Counted from the stretch's first letter, positions 31,907 to 41,180 are shown. The stretch is 64,000 bases of DNA from Dethiosulfovibrio russensis (GCF_021568855.1 NZ_JAKGUG010000002.1:62001-126000), one strand, 5' to 3'. Program-made: numbers and translations. The notes: generated by a model not told the origin, from the sequence alone.

Positions 31907-33511
31907 TCACCAGGTAGCCACGGTTCCGTCCGCTCTGGGCTCGGTGGCTCCCACCAGGCTGCCTCTGTCGGTTTTCAGTATTATCTGTCCTCTGCCGAAG
32001 GAGTCCGGCTCGAGAACCACCGTTATGTGGTGACCCATCCGGGAGAGGGCCCTGGCCATGTCGGACGGGAAGGATTGCTCCACCGAGACGTCCAGCCCGC
32101 CGGTCCACTGCCATCTGGGGGCGTCAAGTGCCTCCTGAGGGTTCATCCCCCTCCGGACCAGGTTGGTTATAACCTGAAGGTGCCCCTGAGGCTGCATGTA
32201 GCCTCCCATTACGCCGAAGGGACCCAAGGGTTCGCCGCCCTTCGTGAGAAAGCCGGGAATTATGGTGTGGTAGGGCCTCTTTCCCGGCATAATCTCGTTT
32301 GGATGGCCCGGCTCCATCGAGAAGCCTAGCCCCCTGTTGTTGAGGGCGATTCCCGTTCCAGGTACGACGACTCCGGAACCGAAACCGGTGTAGTTGCTCT
32401 GTATCATGGAGACCATGTTGCCGAAGCCGTCGGCCGTGGCCAGATAGACGGTTCCGCCCGAGTGGGGATCGCCGGGCTCGGGCCGAGCGGCCCTGTCTCC
32501 CAGCAGAAGACGCCGCTCGGAGAGGTAGCCGTCGGACAGCAACCGGTCCACCGGGACATCCGCCATATGGGGATCGCATATGTAGCGGTGTCCGTCCGCG
32601 AAGGCCAGCTTCAGAGCCTCTATGGAGCGGTGGGCCGACTCGGGCGAGTTAGGATCGGAGGATCCCAGGCCGTCCAGTATCCCCAGGGCCATCAGGGCGA
32701 CTATGCCCTGGCCGTTCGGCGGCAGCTCCCATACGGTAAGATCTCCGTAGTCCACCGAGAGGGGCTCCACCCATTCGGGAGAGTACTCCTCCAGGTCCTC
32801 GAAGGCGAGGAGACCGCCTGTTTCGGAGGCGAAGGAGACGATCCTCTCGGCCAGCTCTCCTCGGTAAAGGTCCCCGCCGTCGGAACGGGCTATCATCTCC
32901 AGGGTTTTACCGTGGTGCACCAGACGGACGATATCTCCCGGCTCGGGGGTTTTTCCGTCGAACACGAAGGTGTCTTTCCACGGGGAAAGGGCGGGGTCGC
33001 TGGAGGTTCCGTATTTATCCAGGGCCAGCTTCCAGTTTTTAGACACGGTAGGAGGCACGGCCACTCCCTGTTTCGCCAGATCCACCGCCGGGGCCAGAAC
33101 CTCCGACAAGGGCAGACGGCCCATCCTCTTGGACATGGCCGCCCAGGTTGCGACGGCTCCGGGGACGCACACCGGAAGCCACCCCATAGAGGGCAGTCGG
33201 GAAAGTCCCTTCTTATTCAATAGGTCTCTCGTCAGGGCCCTGGGAGAAGGTCCGCTGCCGTTTATGCCGTAGAGCCTTCCGTCTTTGCATATTATGGCGA
33301 AGGCGTCGCTGCCCAGGCCGTTGCTGGTGGGCTCCACCACCGTCAAGGCCGCCGCGGTGGCAATTGCCGCGTCGACTGCGTTTCCCCCTTTTTTGAGCGT
33401 ATCCAGACCGGCCTGGGCGGCCTGAGGGTGGGAGGTAGCCACCATTCCACGGGAACCGTAGACCAGAGCCCGTCTGGACGGATTGCGATATCTAAAGGCA
33501 TCGAATTCCAT
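31907..33511 (-). CDS. ggt: Gamma-glutamyltransferase family protein, without signal peptide
   Basis: A 534-residue Ntn-hydrolase of the gamma-glutamyltransferase family. The autoprocessing site with the catalytic Thr is in SGGTVYLATADG near 355, followed by GFGSGVVVPGTGIALNNRG and MGGYMQPQGHLQV. It has the N-terminal KKGGNAVDAAIATAAALTVV. There is no signal peptide, so it should act in the cytoplasm, unlike E. coli Ggt. I chose the ATG at 33511 with AGGAGG nine bases upstream. It lies 20 bases after an IclR gene and faces a peptide operon, so it may hydrolyse imported gamma-glutamyl peptides. Confidence 0.9.
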   Translation of the reverse strand: MEFDAFRYRNPSRRALVYGSRGMVATSHPQAAQAGLDTLKKGGNAVDAAIATAAALTVVEPTSNGLGSDAFAIICKDGRLYGINGSGPSPRALTRDLLNKKGLSRLPSMGWLPVCVPGAVATWAAMSKRMGRLPLSEVLAPAVDLAKQGVAVPPTVSKNWKLALDKYGTSSDPALSPWKDTFVFDGKTPEPGDIVRLVHHGKTLEMIARSDGGDLYRGELAERIVSFASETGGLLAFEDLEEYSPEWVEPLSVDYGDLTVWELPPNGQGIVALMALGILDGLGSSDPNSPESAHRSIEALKLAFADGHRYICDPHMADVPVDRLLSDGYLSERRLLLGDRAARPEPGDPHSGGTVYLATADGFGNMVSMIQSNYTGFGSGVVVPGTGIALNNRGLGFSMEPGHPNEIMPGKRPYHTIIPGFLTKGGEPLGPFGVMGGYMQPQGHLQVITNLVRRGMNPQEALDAPRWQWTGGLDVSVEQSFPSDMARALSRMGHHITVVLEPDSFGRGQIILKTDRGSLVGATEPRADGTVATW

Positions 33512-33531
33512 TTCCCTGAGCCTCCTCGGTT

Positions 33532-34332
33532 TCATTCGATAAATGAATTGCTACAGCCGAACATTCGGCTGAGTTCCTTGGCCCTTTCGATCGAATAAGG
33601 CACAGCCATCCTTAAGAATTCTTTCGACATCCTTTCAAGAACCCCTGAGACACATATGGCTCCGACGAGCGATCCCTCGCTACCGAAAACAGGGACGGCC
33701 AATGCGGCGGAACCCAAACTTCTTTCTTCAAAAGATAGTATATAACCCTGATCCAAGGTTTTAGCTATGGATTCCTTAAGTTCTTCAAGGGTCGTGATCG
33801 TATTTGGAGTGTGCCGTTCATAAGGGGCCCTTTCGAATACCTCCTCTCTTAATTTCTCAGGACCCCATGCAAGCAAAACCTTGCTCGAAGCGCCGGATGG
33901 AAACTCTCCCTCCGATCCCTCGACCATCGTGTACCTCACCGGATGAGGGCTTTCTACCGCGCTTATACACATGCGCCTATCGTTACGTATGACCTGGAAA
34001 CTTACCGTTTCCTCAAGATCGATTACCATATTACGAAGGACAGGCTTCACGATCCTTATCATGGGATTATTCCTCTCGAAAGCCTTGCCTAAAGAAAGCA
34101 ATCTAGGACCTAGGGAGTAGACCCCACCCTCCTGACGAAGAACCAAATAACCCATATGTTCCATGGTTCCGCACAACCTCATAGCTCTCGATTTGTTTAT
34201 TTCCACGGCACGGCATATATCAGCCAGAGAAACCCCGGATTCCTTTCCCTCCAGATAATCCAGGATCTGAAGACTATATTTCAAAGAAGAGTTAATCCTT
34301 TCCGACTCCTTGCTTTTTTCCCTTTTTACCAT
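33532..34332 (-). CDS. IclR-family transcriptional regulator of the peptide gene cluster
   Basis: A 266-residue protein: winged helix at about 15-75 (SLKYSLQILDYLEGKESGVS, EINKSRAMRLCGTMEHMGYL) and an effector domain (ETVSFQVIRNDRRMCISAVE, PSGASSKVLLAWGP, SAALAVPVFGSEGSLVGAIC). It is divergent from the M20 peptidase operon and just upstream of ggt, so it is well placed to control both. Confidence 0.9.
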   Translation of the reverse strand: MVKREKSKESERINSSLKYSLQILDYLEGKESGVSLADICRAVEINKSRAMRLCGTMEHMGYLVLRQEGGVYSLGPRLLSLGKAFERNNPMIRIVKPVLRNMVIDLEETVSFQVIRNDRRMCISAVESPHPVRYTMVEGSEGEFPSGASSKVLLAWGPEKLREEVFERAPYERHTPNTITTLEELKESIAKTLDQGYILSFEERSLGSAALAVPVFGSEGSLVGAICVSGVLERMSKEFLRMAVPYSIERAKELSRMFGCSNSFIE

Positions 34333-34423
34333 GAACCTTCCTCCATCCTTCAGAACTCTCGCTCAGTTACATTCTACCAAAGACTGAGACTTCCTCTATC
34401 GAAAAAACGGAATGGCATTCTAC

Positions 34424-34452
34424 TTGACAGGACGAAGAAAGTAGGCAAAAAT
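34424..34452 (+). promoter_or_regulatory. Possible promoter of the peptide uptake operon
   Basis: A perfect -35 element TTGACA at 34424-34429 with a poor -10, AAAAAT at 34447-34452, 17 bases apart. Weak -10 elements often need an activator. Confidence 0.4.
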
Positions 34453-34463
34453 GATTTTGATTT

Positions 34464-34482
34464 TTTAGAACGACGCTCTAAA
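34464..34482. promoter_or_regulatory. Possible IclR operator
   Basis: TTTAGA-N7-TCTAAA, an inverted repeat downstream of the promoter and about 30 bases before the M20 peptidase start. The central ACGACGC is GC-rich against AT-rich flanks. No second copy is seen in this gap. Confidence 0.4.
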
Positions 34483-34511
34483 TTTTTTCGAAGCCGAAAA
34501 GGAGGATAAAC

Positions 34512-35720
34512 GTGATGGGCAAAGTCCCGAATCTCTCAAATGCCGTTATCGACGAAAAATCGACGACATGGCTGGAGGATATATATAAGAAAATACATCG
34601 TCACCCGGAACTCGGAATGCAGGAATTCCAGACGACCGTCCTTATCAAATCGATCATGGACGATCTCGGAGTCGAACGAATCGATCTGCCCGGCATGGAT
34701 GTCGGAGCGGCATGCGTTATAAGGGGGGGAAAAAACGGACCCACTCTGGCACTAAGAGCGGATATGGACGCCCTACCGATTTTAGAGAAAACGTCTTTGG
34801 AATATGCATCCGAAAACACCGGGATCATGCACGCCTGCGGGCACGATTTCAACACCACGGTGATGCTCGGCGTATTGAAAAAGACGGTGGAAAAATATTC
34901 GAACGGCAATCTACGTGGAAACTTAAAATTCATCTTCCAGCCGGCTGAAGAAACACTGGAGGGAGCTAAACGCATGATAGAAGCCGGAATCCTTGATAAT
35001 CCCGGCGTGGATATGATAATGATGTCCCACGGGGATCCGGACATCAACGTGGGACAGATCGCCCTGTTCAAGGGTTACAGCCATGCGAACTCGGATAATT
35101 TTTCCATAGAGTTGACTGGATCCGGAGGTCATGGCTCTCGTCCCTTTCAAACCCAAGACTTGATTCTTGCCGGATCTCACCTTGTCAGTATCCTTCAATC
35201 CATAGTATCCCGGGATATCGACGCCAGAGATCCGGCGGTCATTTCCGTATGCAGTTTCAACGCCGGGAACACATTCAACGTTCTTCCAGGTTCCGCAAAA
35301 CTTACCGGCACGGTCCGAACACTCAGCGATACGGTTCAATCCAGAATCATCCAAAGAATGCAGGAAACCTGTGATTCTCTTTCAAGTCTGTTCCATATTG
35401 AGGCCAAGCTCGATTATCGCGTAGGAGTTCCATCATGCGTCATCGACGACGACGTGGAGAAGCTCATACGCGATGCGGCGCTCCGACATCTTCCGGAGGA
35501 GAGTATCATCTCATCCCCGACCAGGATGGGCGGAGAGGATTTCGCCTTCTATTCCAGGAGAGTTCCAGCCGGAGTAGTTAGGATAGGCGTGACGTCCGTA
35601 GGATCTCGCAAGAGAGGTTCTACCCATTCGTCCACTTTCCAGGTGGACTTGGCGGCTATTCCGGTCGGAGTGACCGTGCTCTCCCAGGTAGTCGATGATT
35701 TCCTATCTTCAGAGGAGTGA
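34512..35720 (+). CDS. M20-family amidohydrolase / peptidase
   Basis: A 402-residue metallopeptidase of the M20D type (aminoacylase, IAA-amino acid hydrolase, aminobenzoyl-glutamate hydrolase). Metal sites: HRHPELGMQEFQTT near 38, ALRADMDALPI near 90, MHACGHDFN near 115, QPAEE near 150 and SHGDPD in place of the more usual later His. The dimerisation domain follows, and GGEDFAFYSRRVPA lies near 350. It would remove an acyl or amino-acid group from a peptide-like substrate in the cytoplasm. GTG and ATG starts lie next to each other after AAGGAGG. First gene of the operon through the epimerase. Confidence 0.92.
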   Translation: MMGKVPNLSNAVIDEKSTTWLEDIYKKIHRHPELGMQEFQTTVLIKSIMDDLGVERIDLPGMDVGAACVIRGGKNGPTLALRADMDALPILEKTSLEYASENTGIMHACGHDFNTTVMLGVLKKTVEKYSNGNLRGNLKFIFQPAEETLEGAKRMIEAGILDNPGVDMIMMSHGDPDINVGQIALFKGYSHANSDNFSIELTGSGGHGSRPFQTQDLILAGSHLVSILQSIVSRDIDARDPAVISVCSFNAGNTFNVLPGSAKLTGTVRTLSDTVQSRIIQRMQETCDSLSSLFHIEAKLDYRVGVPSCVIDDDVEKLIRDAALRHLPEESIISSPTRMGGEDFAFYSRRVPAGVVRIGVTSVGSRKRGSTHSSTFQVDLAAIPVGVTVLSQVVDDFLSSEE

Positions 35721-35724
35721 CGAT

Positions 35725-36885
35725 ATGCCACGCTCAGCTTACTCGTATCTGAAAGACCCCTCCGTAATACCGGTGGAGCTGGCACCTGACGTGGACGGCC
35801 CCCTGGATTGCAGACTCGAGCTTCCCGAAAACATGGAGGCCCGTGCCGTAAAACTGCATCATGAAAGCGTGGTTTTCGATCTCCACAACCACGTCCACCG
35901 TTTAGCCGATAACATGCTCCGTGATTTCGAAACGTACGCTAGAAGCGGACGTATAGCCATGGGATACGACGGAATAGCCAAATCCGGCATGACGGCCTGC
36001 TTCAACGGCTATGGCGGCAGTGCTGGAAGACGCTCCAGTCCGCAGGCCTGGCAGTTCGAGGATATCGTATGGGACCTGGGCATCCGCCAGGCAGATATAG
36101 CTCATCATCAGGACGTTACCATTCTCGGAACCTGCGTTAACGATGTGGACAAGGCCAAGGCCACCGGATGTTGCGCCGTGTTCGCCAACGTGGAAAACGC
36201 CGGAATCATCGGTAACGAAATAGATCGCCTGGACGTCCTATACGGACTCGGCGTCCGTTGCATGGGGCTTTCCTACAATCAACGCAACACCATAGCCGAC
36301 GGCAGCAACGAAACCCAGGACGGCGGACTGAGCAGGTTCGGAGAAAAAGTCGTCGTTCGTATGAACCGTCTAGGCATGCTTATGGATTTCGCCCACAGCT
36401 CGGATCGAGCGATATTGGACACCCTGGAGATATCAGACGCTCCGTGTTGTATCAGTCACTCCGTTCCGAAGGCTCTCAACACCCATCCGAAGGCGAAATC
36501 AGACGACATTCTCAGGGCAATCTCCGATGCCGGCTGGGTTTTCGCGGTACAGTCCGTACCGAACGTGACGTCTTCCAAGAAAGAGCAGAGCATATTCGAC
36601 GTCGCCGATCAGATAGACCACTGTGTGGAAGTTATGGGAATCGACCATGTGGCCATAGGTACCGACTCCATGTTCGGAGATCACCTCGGACTTCACAAAT
36701 GTATCTCCAAGATGATGGGACATCCGGCAAAGCCCTTCGTCGGAGAATACGTAAAATATCTGGAGAATCCCGGAGAAATGCCGAATCTGACAAGGGTACT
36801 GGTATCCCGCGGCTACTCTGACGACGACATTCGAAAATTGATCGGTATTAACGTAGTTAAACTGCTGGAAAAAACCATAGGCTAG
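35725..36885 (+). CDS. M19-family (renal dipeptidase-like) dipeptidase
   Basis: A 386-residue zinc dipeptidase. Motifs: VVFDLHNHVHRL near 50, FANVENAGIIGN with the bridging Glu near 155, MGLSYNQRNTIADGS near 180, LMDFAHSSDRAIL near 220, CISHSVPKALN near 245 and DHVAIGTDSMFGDHLGLH near 310. M19 enzymes split dipeptides, many accepting a D-residue at the C-terminal side. No signal peptide. The ATG at 35725 has GAGGAG upstream and lies 4 bases after the M20 stop. Confidence 0.92.
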   Translation: MPRSAYSYLKDPSVIPVELAPDVDGPLDCRLELPENMEARAVKLHHESVVFDLHNHVHRLADNMLRDFETYARSGRIAMGYDGIAKSGMTACFNGYGGSAGRRSSPQAWQFEDIVWDLGIRQADIAHHQDVTILGTCVNDVDKAKATGCCAVFANVENAGIIGNEIDRLDVLYGLGVRCMGLSYNQRNTIADGSNETQDGGLSRFGEKVVVRMNRLGMLMDFAHSSDRAILDTLEISDAPCCISHSVPKALNTHPKAKSDDILRAISDAGWVFAVQSVPNVTSSKKEQSIFDVADQIDHCVEVMGIDHVAIGTDSMFGDHLGLHKCISKMMGHPAKPFVGEYVKYLENPGEMPNLTRVLVSRGYSDDDIRKLIGINVVKLLEKTIG

Positions 36886-36905
36886 GGGAACAGGAGATGC
36901 ATACA

Positions 36906-37403
36906 ATGACGGAAGACATTCGCGATGCTATATGGGCTGTTCTTCTCGGCATGGCAAGCGTGGCCATATTCTTCTACAGCGATACCTTCGTGGGAACGGT
37001 AGAGGCTCCAGCCCTTGCTGAGCCGAGTGTATATTCCAAAATCTGGGCCGTGATCCTCCTGATTCTATCGATCTCTCTGATGGCGCGTTCTATGAAAAAG
37101 AGAAGGCGTAATCGCGTGAACCCCCTGATGACCAAGGGAATTTTCCTGACGGTGATCTCGCTGCTGATATATCTTTCGACCCTGAAAAAGTTGGGATTCC
37201 TGCCGTGTACCATAGTCTTTCTCGCTTTTCTCATGACCTATTACAACAGACTAAGTTCATCGGCTAAAGGGAAATCAGGCGGGAATTTATGGAAGACCAT
37301 GCTCAGGGCCATAACGATATCGACCGTCGTCGGTCTGACACTGAATTTCGTGTTCGGTTCCGTTTTCGGAGTCTACCTCCCGGCCGGAGAGCTTTTTCAG
37401 TGA
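36906..37403 (+). CDS. tctB: TTT transporter small membrane subunit (TctB)
   Basis: A 165-residue protein with four hydrophobic segments and a basic loop (MARSMKKRRRNRVNP), as in TctB. The order B-C-A is usual for tripartite tricarboxylate transporters. An AGGAG site suits the ATG at 36906 better than one at 36897, which the site touches. Confidence 0.9.
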   Translation: MTEDIRDAIWAVLLGMASVAIFFYSDTFVGTVEAPALAEPSVYSKIWAVILLILSISLMARSMKKRRRNRVNPLMTKGIFLTVISLLIYLSTLKKLGFLPCTIVFLAFLMTYYNRLSSSAKGKSGGNLWKTMLRAITISTVVGLTLNFVFGSVFGVYLPAGELFQ

Positions 37404-37413
37404 TTTGTGATCG

Positions 37414-37431
37414 TCGTCTCCAGTGAGACGA
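37414..37431 (+). other. Small hairpin before tctC
   Basis: TCGTCTC-CAGT-GAGACGA, 7-bp stem with a 4-base loop, about 10 bases before the tctC ribosome site. With the strong hairpin after tctC it brackets that message. Confidence 0.4.
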
Positions 37432-37455
37432 AATCCCATAAAAGGAGTGTATCAT

Positions 37456-38430
37456 ATGAAATTCAGGAGATTAGCGATATGTATCATGGTATCAACGATC
37501 ATGGCGATGTCGGCCTTACCGTCTATCGCGAACGACAATTACGATTCATACCCGGAACGCACCGTCAGGGTGATCGTGCCATTCGGTCCGGGCGGAAGCG
37601 GGGATCTGACGACCAGGGCGCTTCTCCAATTCGTCGACCTGGGGAAACCCACCGTGGTGATAAATATGCCTGGAGCGGGATCCACCATAGGTACCATGGA
37701 GGTCTTCCACAGTAAGCCGGACGGATACACCCTGTTGGCCAACAGTCCGGCCGGCATGATAGTCGGAGGGCTCAAGGGACTGTATCCAGAGGCCGTATTC
37801 AGAGACATGATCCCCATCGTAATCATGGGAATGGATAACCCAGTCTTCTGTGTGGCAAGAAATTCTCCGTTCAAGACAGCTCAGGAGTTCTTCTCCTACG
37901 CAAAGGAAAATCCCGGAAAACTCAAGCTGGCATCCGTAGGCATGTCCACAATGTATACATCCGGATTGGTGGTCAAGGACGCAGCTGGAATAGACATAAA
38001 ATATGTGGCATTCGACAGTTCCACAAAATCCCGCGCCGCCCTTCTCGGTGGGCACGTAGATTCGCTTTTGGCCACGATATCGGAGAATAAGAGCCTGATA
38101 GAGGCCGGAGACCTCCGCCCTCTCTTCGTCCTATCCGAAGAAAAATCGCCCTTTCTACCAGATGTACCCACTCTTATAGATCTGGGATACAACGTAACAG
38201 GTTGCCTCGGCACGAGAGGCATATGGGCTCCCGCCAGCACTCCTCGTCCCATTATAGATAAACTTGAGGCGGCTTTTATGAAAGCCGCCCAAAACAAGGG
38301 ATTCCAGGACGTGTTCAGACAGGGAATGAGCATAGACCCCGTAGCATGGAATAGCGCCGCTACCAAGGCATGGATAGAGAAAAATTCCCCATATTACGGA
38401 ATGCTGCTCGAAAAATACGGCAAGAAGTAG
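37456..38430 (+). CDS. tctC: TTT transporter substrate-binding protein (TctC)
   Basis: A 324-residue Bug/TctC-family periplasmic binding protein. A signal peptide ends near SALPSIA. The mature part has VRVIVPFGPGGSGDLTTRAL, VVINMPGAGSTIGTMEVFHS and LGTRGIWAPASTPRPIIDKL, the standard family elements. Members bind a wide range of organic acids. Its operon encodes peptidases and an epimerase, so the ligand is probably a peptide-like or acylated amino-acid carboxylate. The ATG at 37456 has AAAGGAG upstream. Confidence 0.93.
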   Translation: MKFRRLAICIMVSTIMAMSALPSIANDNYDSYPERTVRVIVPFGPGGSGDLTTRALLQFVDLGKPTVVINMPGAGSTIGTMEVFHSKPDGYTLLANSPAGMIVGGLKGLYPEAVFRDMIPIVIMGMDNPVFCVARNSPFKTAQEFFSYAKENPGKLKLASVGMSTMYTSGLVVKDAAGIDIKYVAFDSSTKSRAALLGGHVDSLLATISENKSLIEAGDLRPLFVLSEEKSPFLPDVPTLIDLGYNVTGCLGTRGIWAPASTPRPIIDKLEAAFMKAAQNKGFQDVFRQGMSIDPVAWNSAATKAWIEKNSPYYGMLLEKYGKK

Positions 38431-38441
38431 GTACAAACGAA

Positions 38442-38472
38442 GCGTGGAAACCTCAAAAACAGGTTTCCACGC
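38442..38472 (+). other. Strong intercistronic hairpin between tctC and tctA
   Basis: GCGTGGAAACCT and AGGTTTCCACGC form a perfect 12-bp stem with a 7-base loop. No T run follows. It should protect the tctC message from 3' decay or lower tctA expression. Confidence 0.7.
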
Positions 38473-38499
38473 AACTCCATACGAAACGAGGGGTTAACA

Positions 38500-40014
38500 A
38501 TGGATATCGTATCGAGTCTGAACATCGGCATTCACGCTTTTTTCTCCGATATCACGGTTTTCCCGCTTCTGGTCTCAGGCGTAATAATGGGGTTGATCTT
38601 CGGGTGCATTCCTGGACTCACCGCCGCTCTGGGAGTATCGCTTATACTGCCCCTTACCTATATGATGACCCCCATTCAAGGTATATCCACCCTGATAGGC
38701 ATATATGTCGGCGGAATATCGGGAGGATTGTACGGAGCCGTCCTGTTGAACATTCCGGGAACTTCGGCATCCATCGTCACGTGTTTCGACGGCACTCCAC
38801 TGGCTAAAAAGGGCAGAGCAGCCGAAGCTCTATCGATGGGTGTATTCGCATCCTTCGTAGGAGGCACATTCAGCATGGTCGTTTTGGTTACCATAGCGCC
38901 AATGCTCGCCAAAGCCGCCTTGATATTCGGCCCCTGGGAATACACCGCACTCGGCATAATGGGACTCAGCGTGGTGGTCAGCTTGGCAAGCAAGGATATG
39001 ACAAAAGGTCTTATTGCGGCGGTCGTAGGCATCTTTTTGGCCATGGCGGGAATGGACCCGGTCATGGGAGTCACGAGATTCACTTTCGGAATCTGGCAGC
39101 TGGACAGCGGATTTCCAACTCTCGCGACTCTGATGGGATTTTTCGCCCTCGGAGAGATGTTGACCCAGGTAAGATCTATGTCGACCGGTGAACCCCAATT
39201 CAACCCCATGCAGAAGAAAGTCTCCATAATTCCGTCATGGACCGATATAGCCCAATCCAAAACGGCGCTATGGGTAGGCTCCCTTATCGGAACGCTTATA
39301 GGCATACTGCCGGGGGTGGGACAATCCACGGCCTCCATGATCGCCTATTCACAGGTAAAGAACCTTTCGAAGCATCCTGAGGAATTCGGCAACGGCTGCA
39401 TCGAGGGTGTCGCTGTTTCCGAATCTGCAAACAACGCGGTAAACGGCGGAGCGATGATTCCGATGATGACTCTCGGGATTCCGGGAGATTTAGTTACCTC
39501 CATATTGATGGGCGGGCTGGTGATTCACGGACTTCAGCCAGGTCCGCTCATGTTCAGGATGAATGCCGACATAGTGGGATCCATGTTCATCGCCTACGCA
39601 CTTTCGAATTTCGTCATGGTGATAGTAGCCTTGGTTTTGGTAAGAGTTTTCGTAAGACTACTTAAGGTTCCGGCAAAGATACTCTATCCGGTTATACTGA
39701 TCATGTGCATATTGGGTACCTTCAGCGTAAACAACCGCATATTCGATATATGGGTGTTGCTTGGAGCCGGGACATTCGGATATTTCTTCACCAACAGCGG
39801 TTTTTCCCTTCCTCCTTTGATACTGGGGTATATTCTGGGTCCCATAGTGGAGAGCAACTTCAGGACTGCCATAATATCTTCCGGAGGGAATCTGTCCGAT
39901 CTGGCCGGACGACCTATAGCATTGGTCATATTCGTCATATCGGTCCTGTTCATAATCATGCCTCTGGTATCGACTCGACGGAAAAGGATGAGGATATCAA
40001 GATGTCCAGAATAA
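38500..40014 (+). CDS. tctA: TTT transporter large permease (TctA)
   Basis: A 504-residue membrane protein with GLIFGCIPGLTAALGVSLIL near 30, GGISGGLYGAVLLNIPGTSA near 65 and IPMMTLGIPGDLVTSILMGG near 325, the repeated TctA signatures. It forms the channel of the system. GAGGGG precedes the ATG. Its end overlaps the epimerase start by 13 bases. Confidence 0.95.
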   Translation: MDIVSSLNIGIHAFFSDITVFPLLVSGVIMGLIFGCIPGLTAALGVSLILPLTYMMTPIQGISTLIGIYVGGISGGLYGAVLLNIPGTSASIVTCFDGTPLAKKGRAAEALSMGVFASFVGGTFSMVVLVTIAPMLAKAALIFGPWEYTALGIMGLSVVVSLASKDMTKGLIAAVVGIFLAMAGMDPVMGVTRFTFGIWQLDSGFPTLATLMGFFALGEMLTQVRSMSTGEPQFNPMQKKVSIIPSWTDIAQSKTALWVGSLIGTLIGILPGVGQSTASMIAYSQVKNLSKHPEEFGNGCIEGVAVSESANNAVNGGAMIPMMTLGIPGDLVTSILMGGLVIHGLQPGPLMFRMNADIVGSMFIAYALSNFVMVIVALVLVRVFVRLLKVPAKILYPVILIMCILGTFSVNNRIFDIWVLLGAGTFGYFFTNSGFSLPPLILGYILGPIVESNFRTAIISSGGNLSDLAGRPIALVIFVISVLFIIMPLVSTRRKRMRISRCPE

Positions 40015-41090
40015 AAAAATGGGATATCAGGACTATAAAGCGTTCCACTACCGTGATGGCCACCTCTTACGGCAAGCCACCGCAGGAAAAGGAACACGTC
40101 ATCGTCAGAGTGGAGGACGAAGATGGCGTACGTGGCTGGGGCGAATCCACGCCCTTACCGGAATTTTCGGGAGAGACGGTCGCCATAGTCAAGCTCGTGC
40201 TCACTAAATATCTTCTGCCGCCTCTTATCGGCATGGAAAGTTTCGATATGGGGTCCTTACACGAAAGCATGGACATATCGATATACGGCAACAATGCATC
40301 AAAGGCGGCCATAGATACCGCTCTGTACGACCTCAATGCAAAGAAACTAGGCGTGCCCATATATAAACTGACAGGAGGCAAGTACAGGGATAAAACAGCT
40401 ATAAACCGTCATATAGGAATAACCGATATAAAAAAAACGGAAAAGCTGACGGAGGAATATATCCGACAAGGGGTAAAAAGCATAAAAATAAAAATCGGCG
40501 ATAAAGTCGTCGAAGACATAGCGAGAGTCAAAACGGTCCGATCCACGGCCGGGAAAGACGTCAATATAAGAGTCGATGCCAACGGAGGTTACGACATCGG
40601 AAAAGCCGTAAAGTTCATACGTGGCGTCGTGGACTGCGATTTAGAGATGTATGAACAACTTCTTCCCGCAAATATGATAGACGAAGCCTCTCGATTGCGA
40701 AGAGAGTTCGGAATACCTCTATGCGCGGATGAAGGAGTGCACTCGCCCGCGGACGCAGCCGAACAACTCATGAAGGGCGCGGCCGATTTCATTACCGTCA
40801 AACTCATCAAGACCGGAGGGATATATCCGGCCCTTCAAATAGCGGGAATCGCTCAGGCGGCCGGCGTCGGCTGCGTCATCGCCAACACCTTCGATACTCA
40901 GATAAACTGCGCCGCATGCCTTCATCTGGCATGTTCCATTCCGTCGGCAAAAACCGCAAACGATCTAACATGCTATGCCACTCAAAAAGAGATGGCCGAT
41001 ACCTGTCATCGCCTAAAAGACGGCTACCTCTACGTCGGTCCGGAACCCGGCATAGGAGTACGCAGCCTGGCGGAATTCCAATTGGACTGA
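40002..41090 (+). CDS. Enolase-superfamily enzyme, probable dipeptide epimerase
   Basis: A 362-residue protein of the mandelate racemase/muconate lactonising type. KSIKIKIGDK gives the KxK acid/base pair near 165, VRIRVDANGGYD-like NIRVDANGGYD near 190, EQLLPANMIDEA near 220 and CADEGVHSP near 243, with FITVKLIKTGG (second Lys) near 270. This Lys-Lys layout fits L-Ala-D/L-Glu and other dipeptide epimerases. It would convert one residue of an imported dipeptide to the form that the M19 or M20 peptidase can split. The ATG at 40002 is chosen with a GAGGAT site inside tctA; a longer upstream reading would overlap tctA by 300 bases. Confidence 0.85.
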   Translation: MSRIKKWDIRTIKRSTTVMATSYGKPPQEKEHVIVRVEDEDGVRGWGESTPLPEFSGETVAIVKLVLTKYLLPPLIGMESFDMGSLHESMDISIYGNNASKAAIDTALYDLNAKKLGVPIYKLTGGKYRDKTAINRHIGITDIKKTEKLTEEYIRQGVKSIKIKIGDKVVEDIARVKTVRSTAGKDVNIRVDANGGYDIGKAVKFIRGVVDCDLEMYEQLLPANMIDEASRLRREFGIPLCADEGVHSPADAAEQLMKGAADFITVKLIKTGGIYPALQIAGIAQAAGVGCVIANTFDTQINCAACLHLACSIPSAKTANDLTCYATQKEMADTCHRLKDGYLYVGPEPGIGVRSLAEFQLD

Positions 41091-41131
41091 AAACCCACTT
41101 TCCCACCGCTTCCGTATAAGCTGCCGATACG

Positions 41132-41145
41132 AAACCGCAAGGTTT
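41132..41145 (+). terminator. Weak terminator after the peptide operon
   Basis: AAACC-GCAA-GGTTT followed by TTATT. The stem is only 5 bp but has a stable tetraloop. It lies 40 bases after the epimerase stop. Confidence 0.4.
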
Positions 41146-41180
41146 TTATTCTACAATAACGGGAGAAAGGGGTGATGGAC

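Noticed and set aside
36897-40014. Calling tctBCA a citrate transporter
   Set aside because: TctC-family ligands vary widely and the neighbours are peptidases, so a citrate label would mislead.
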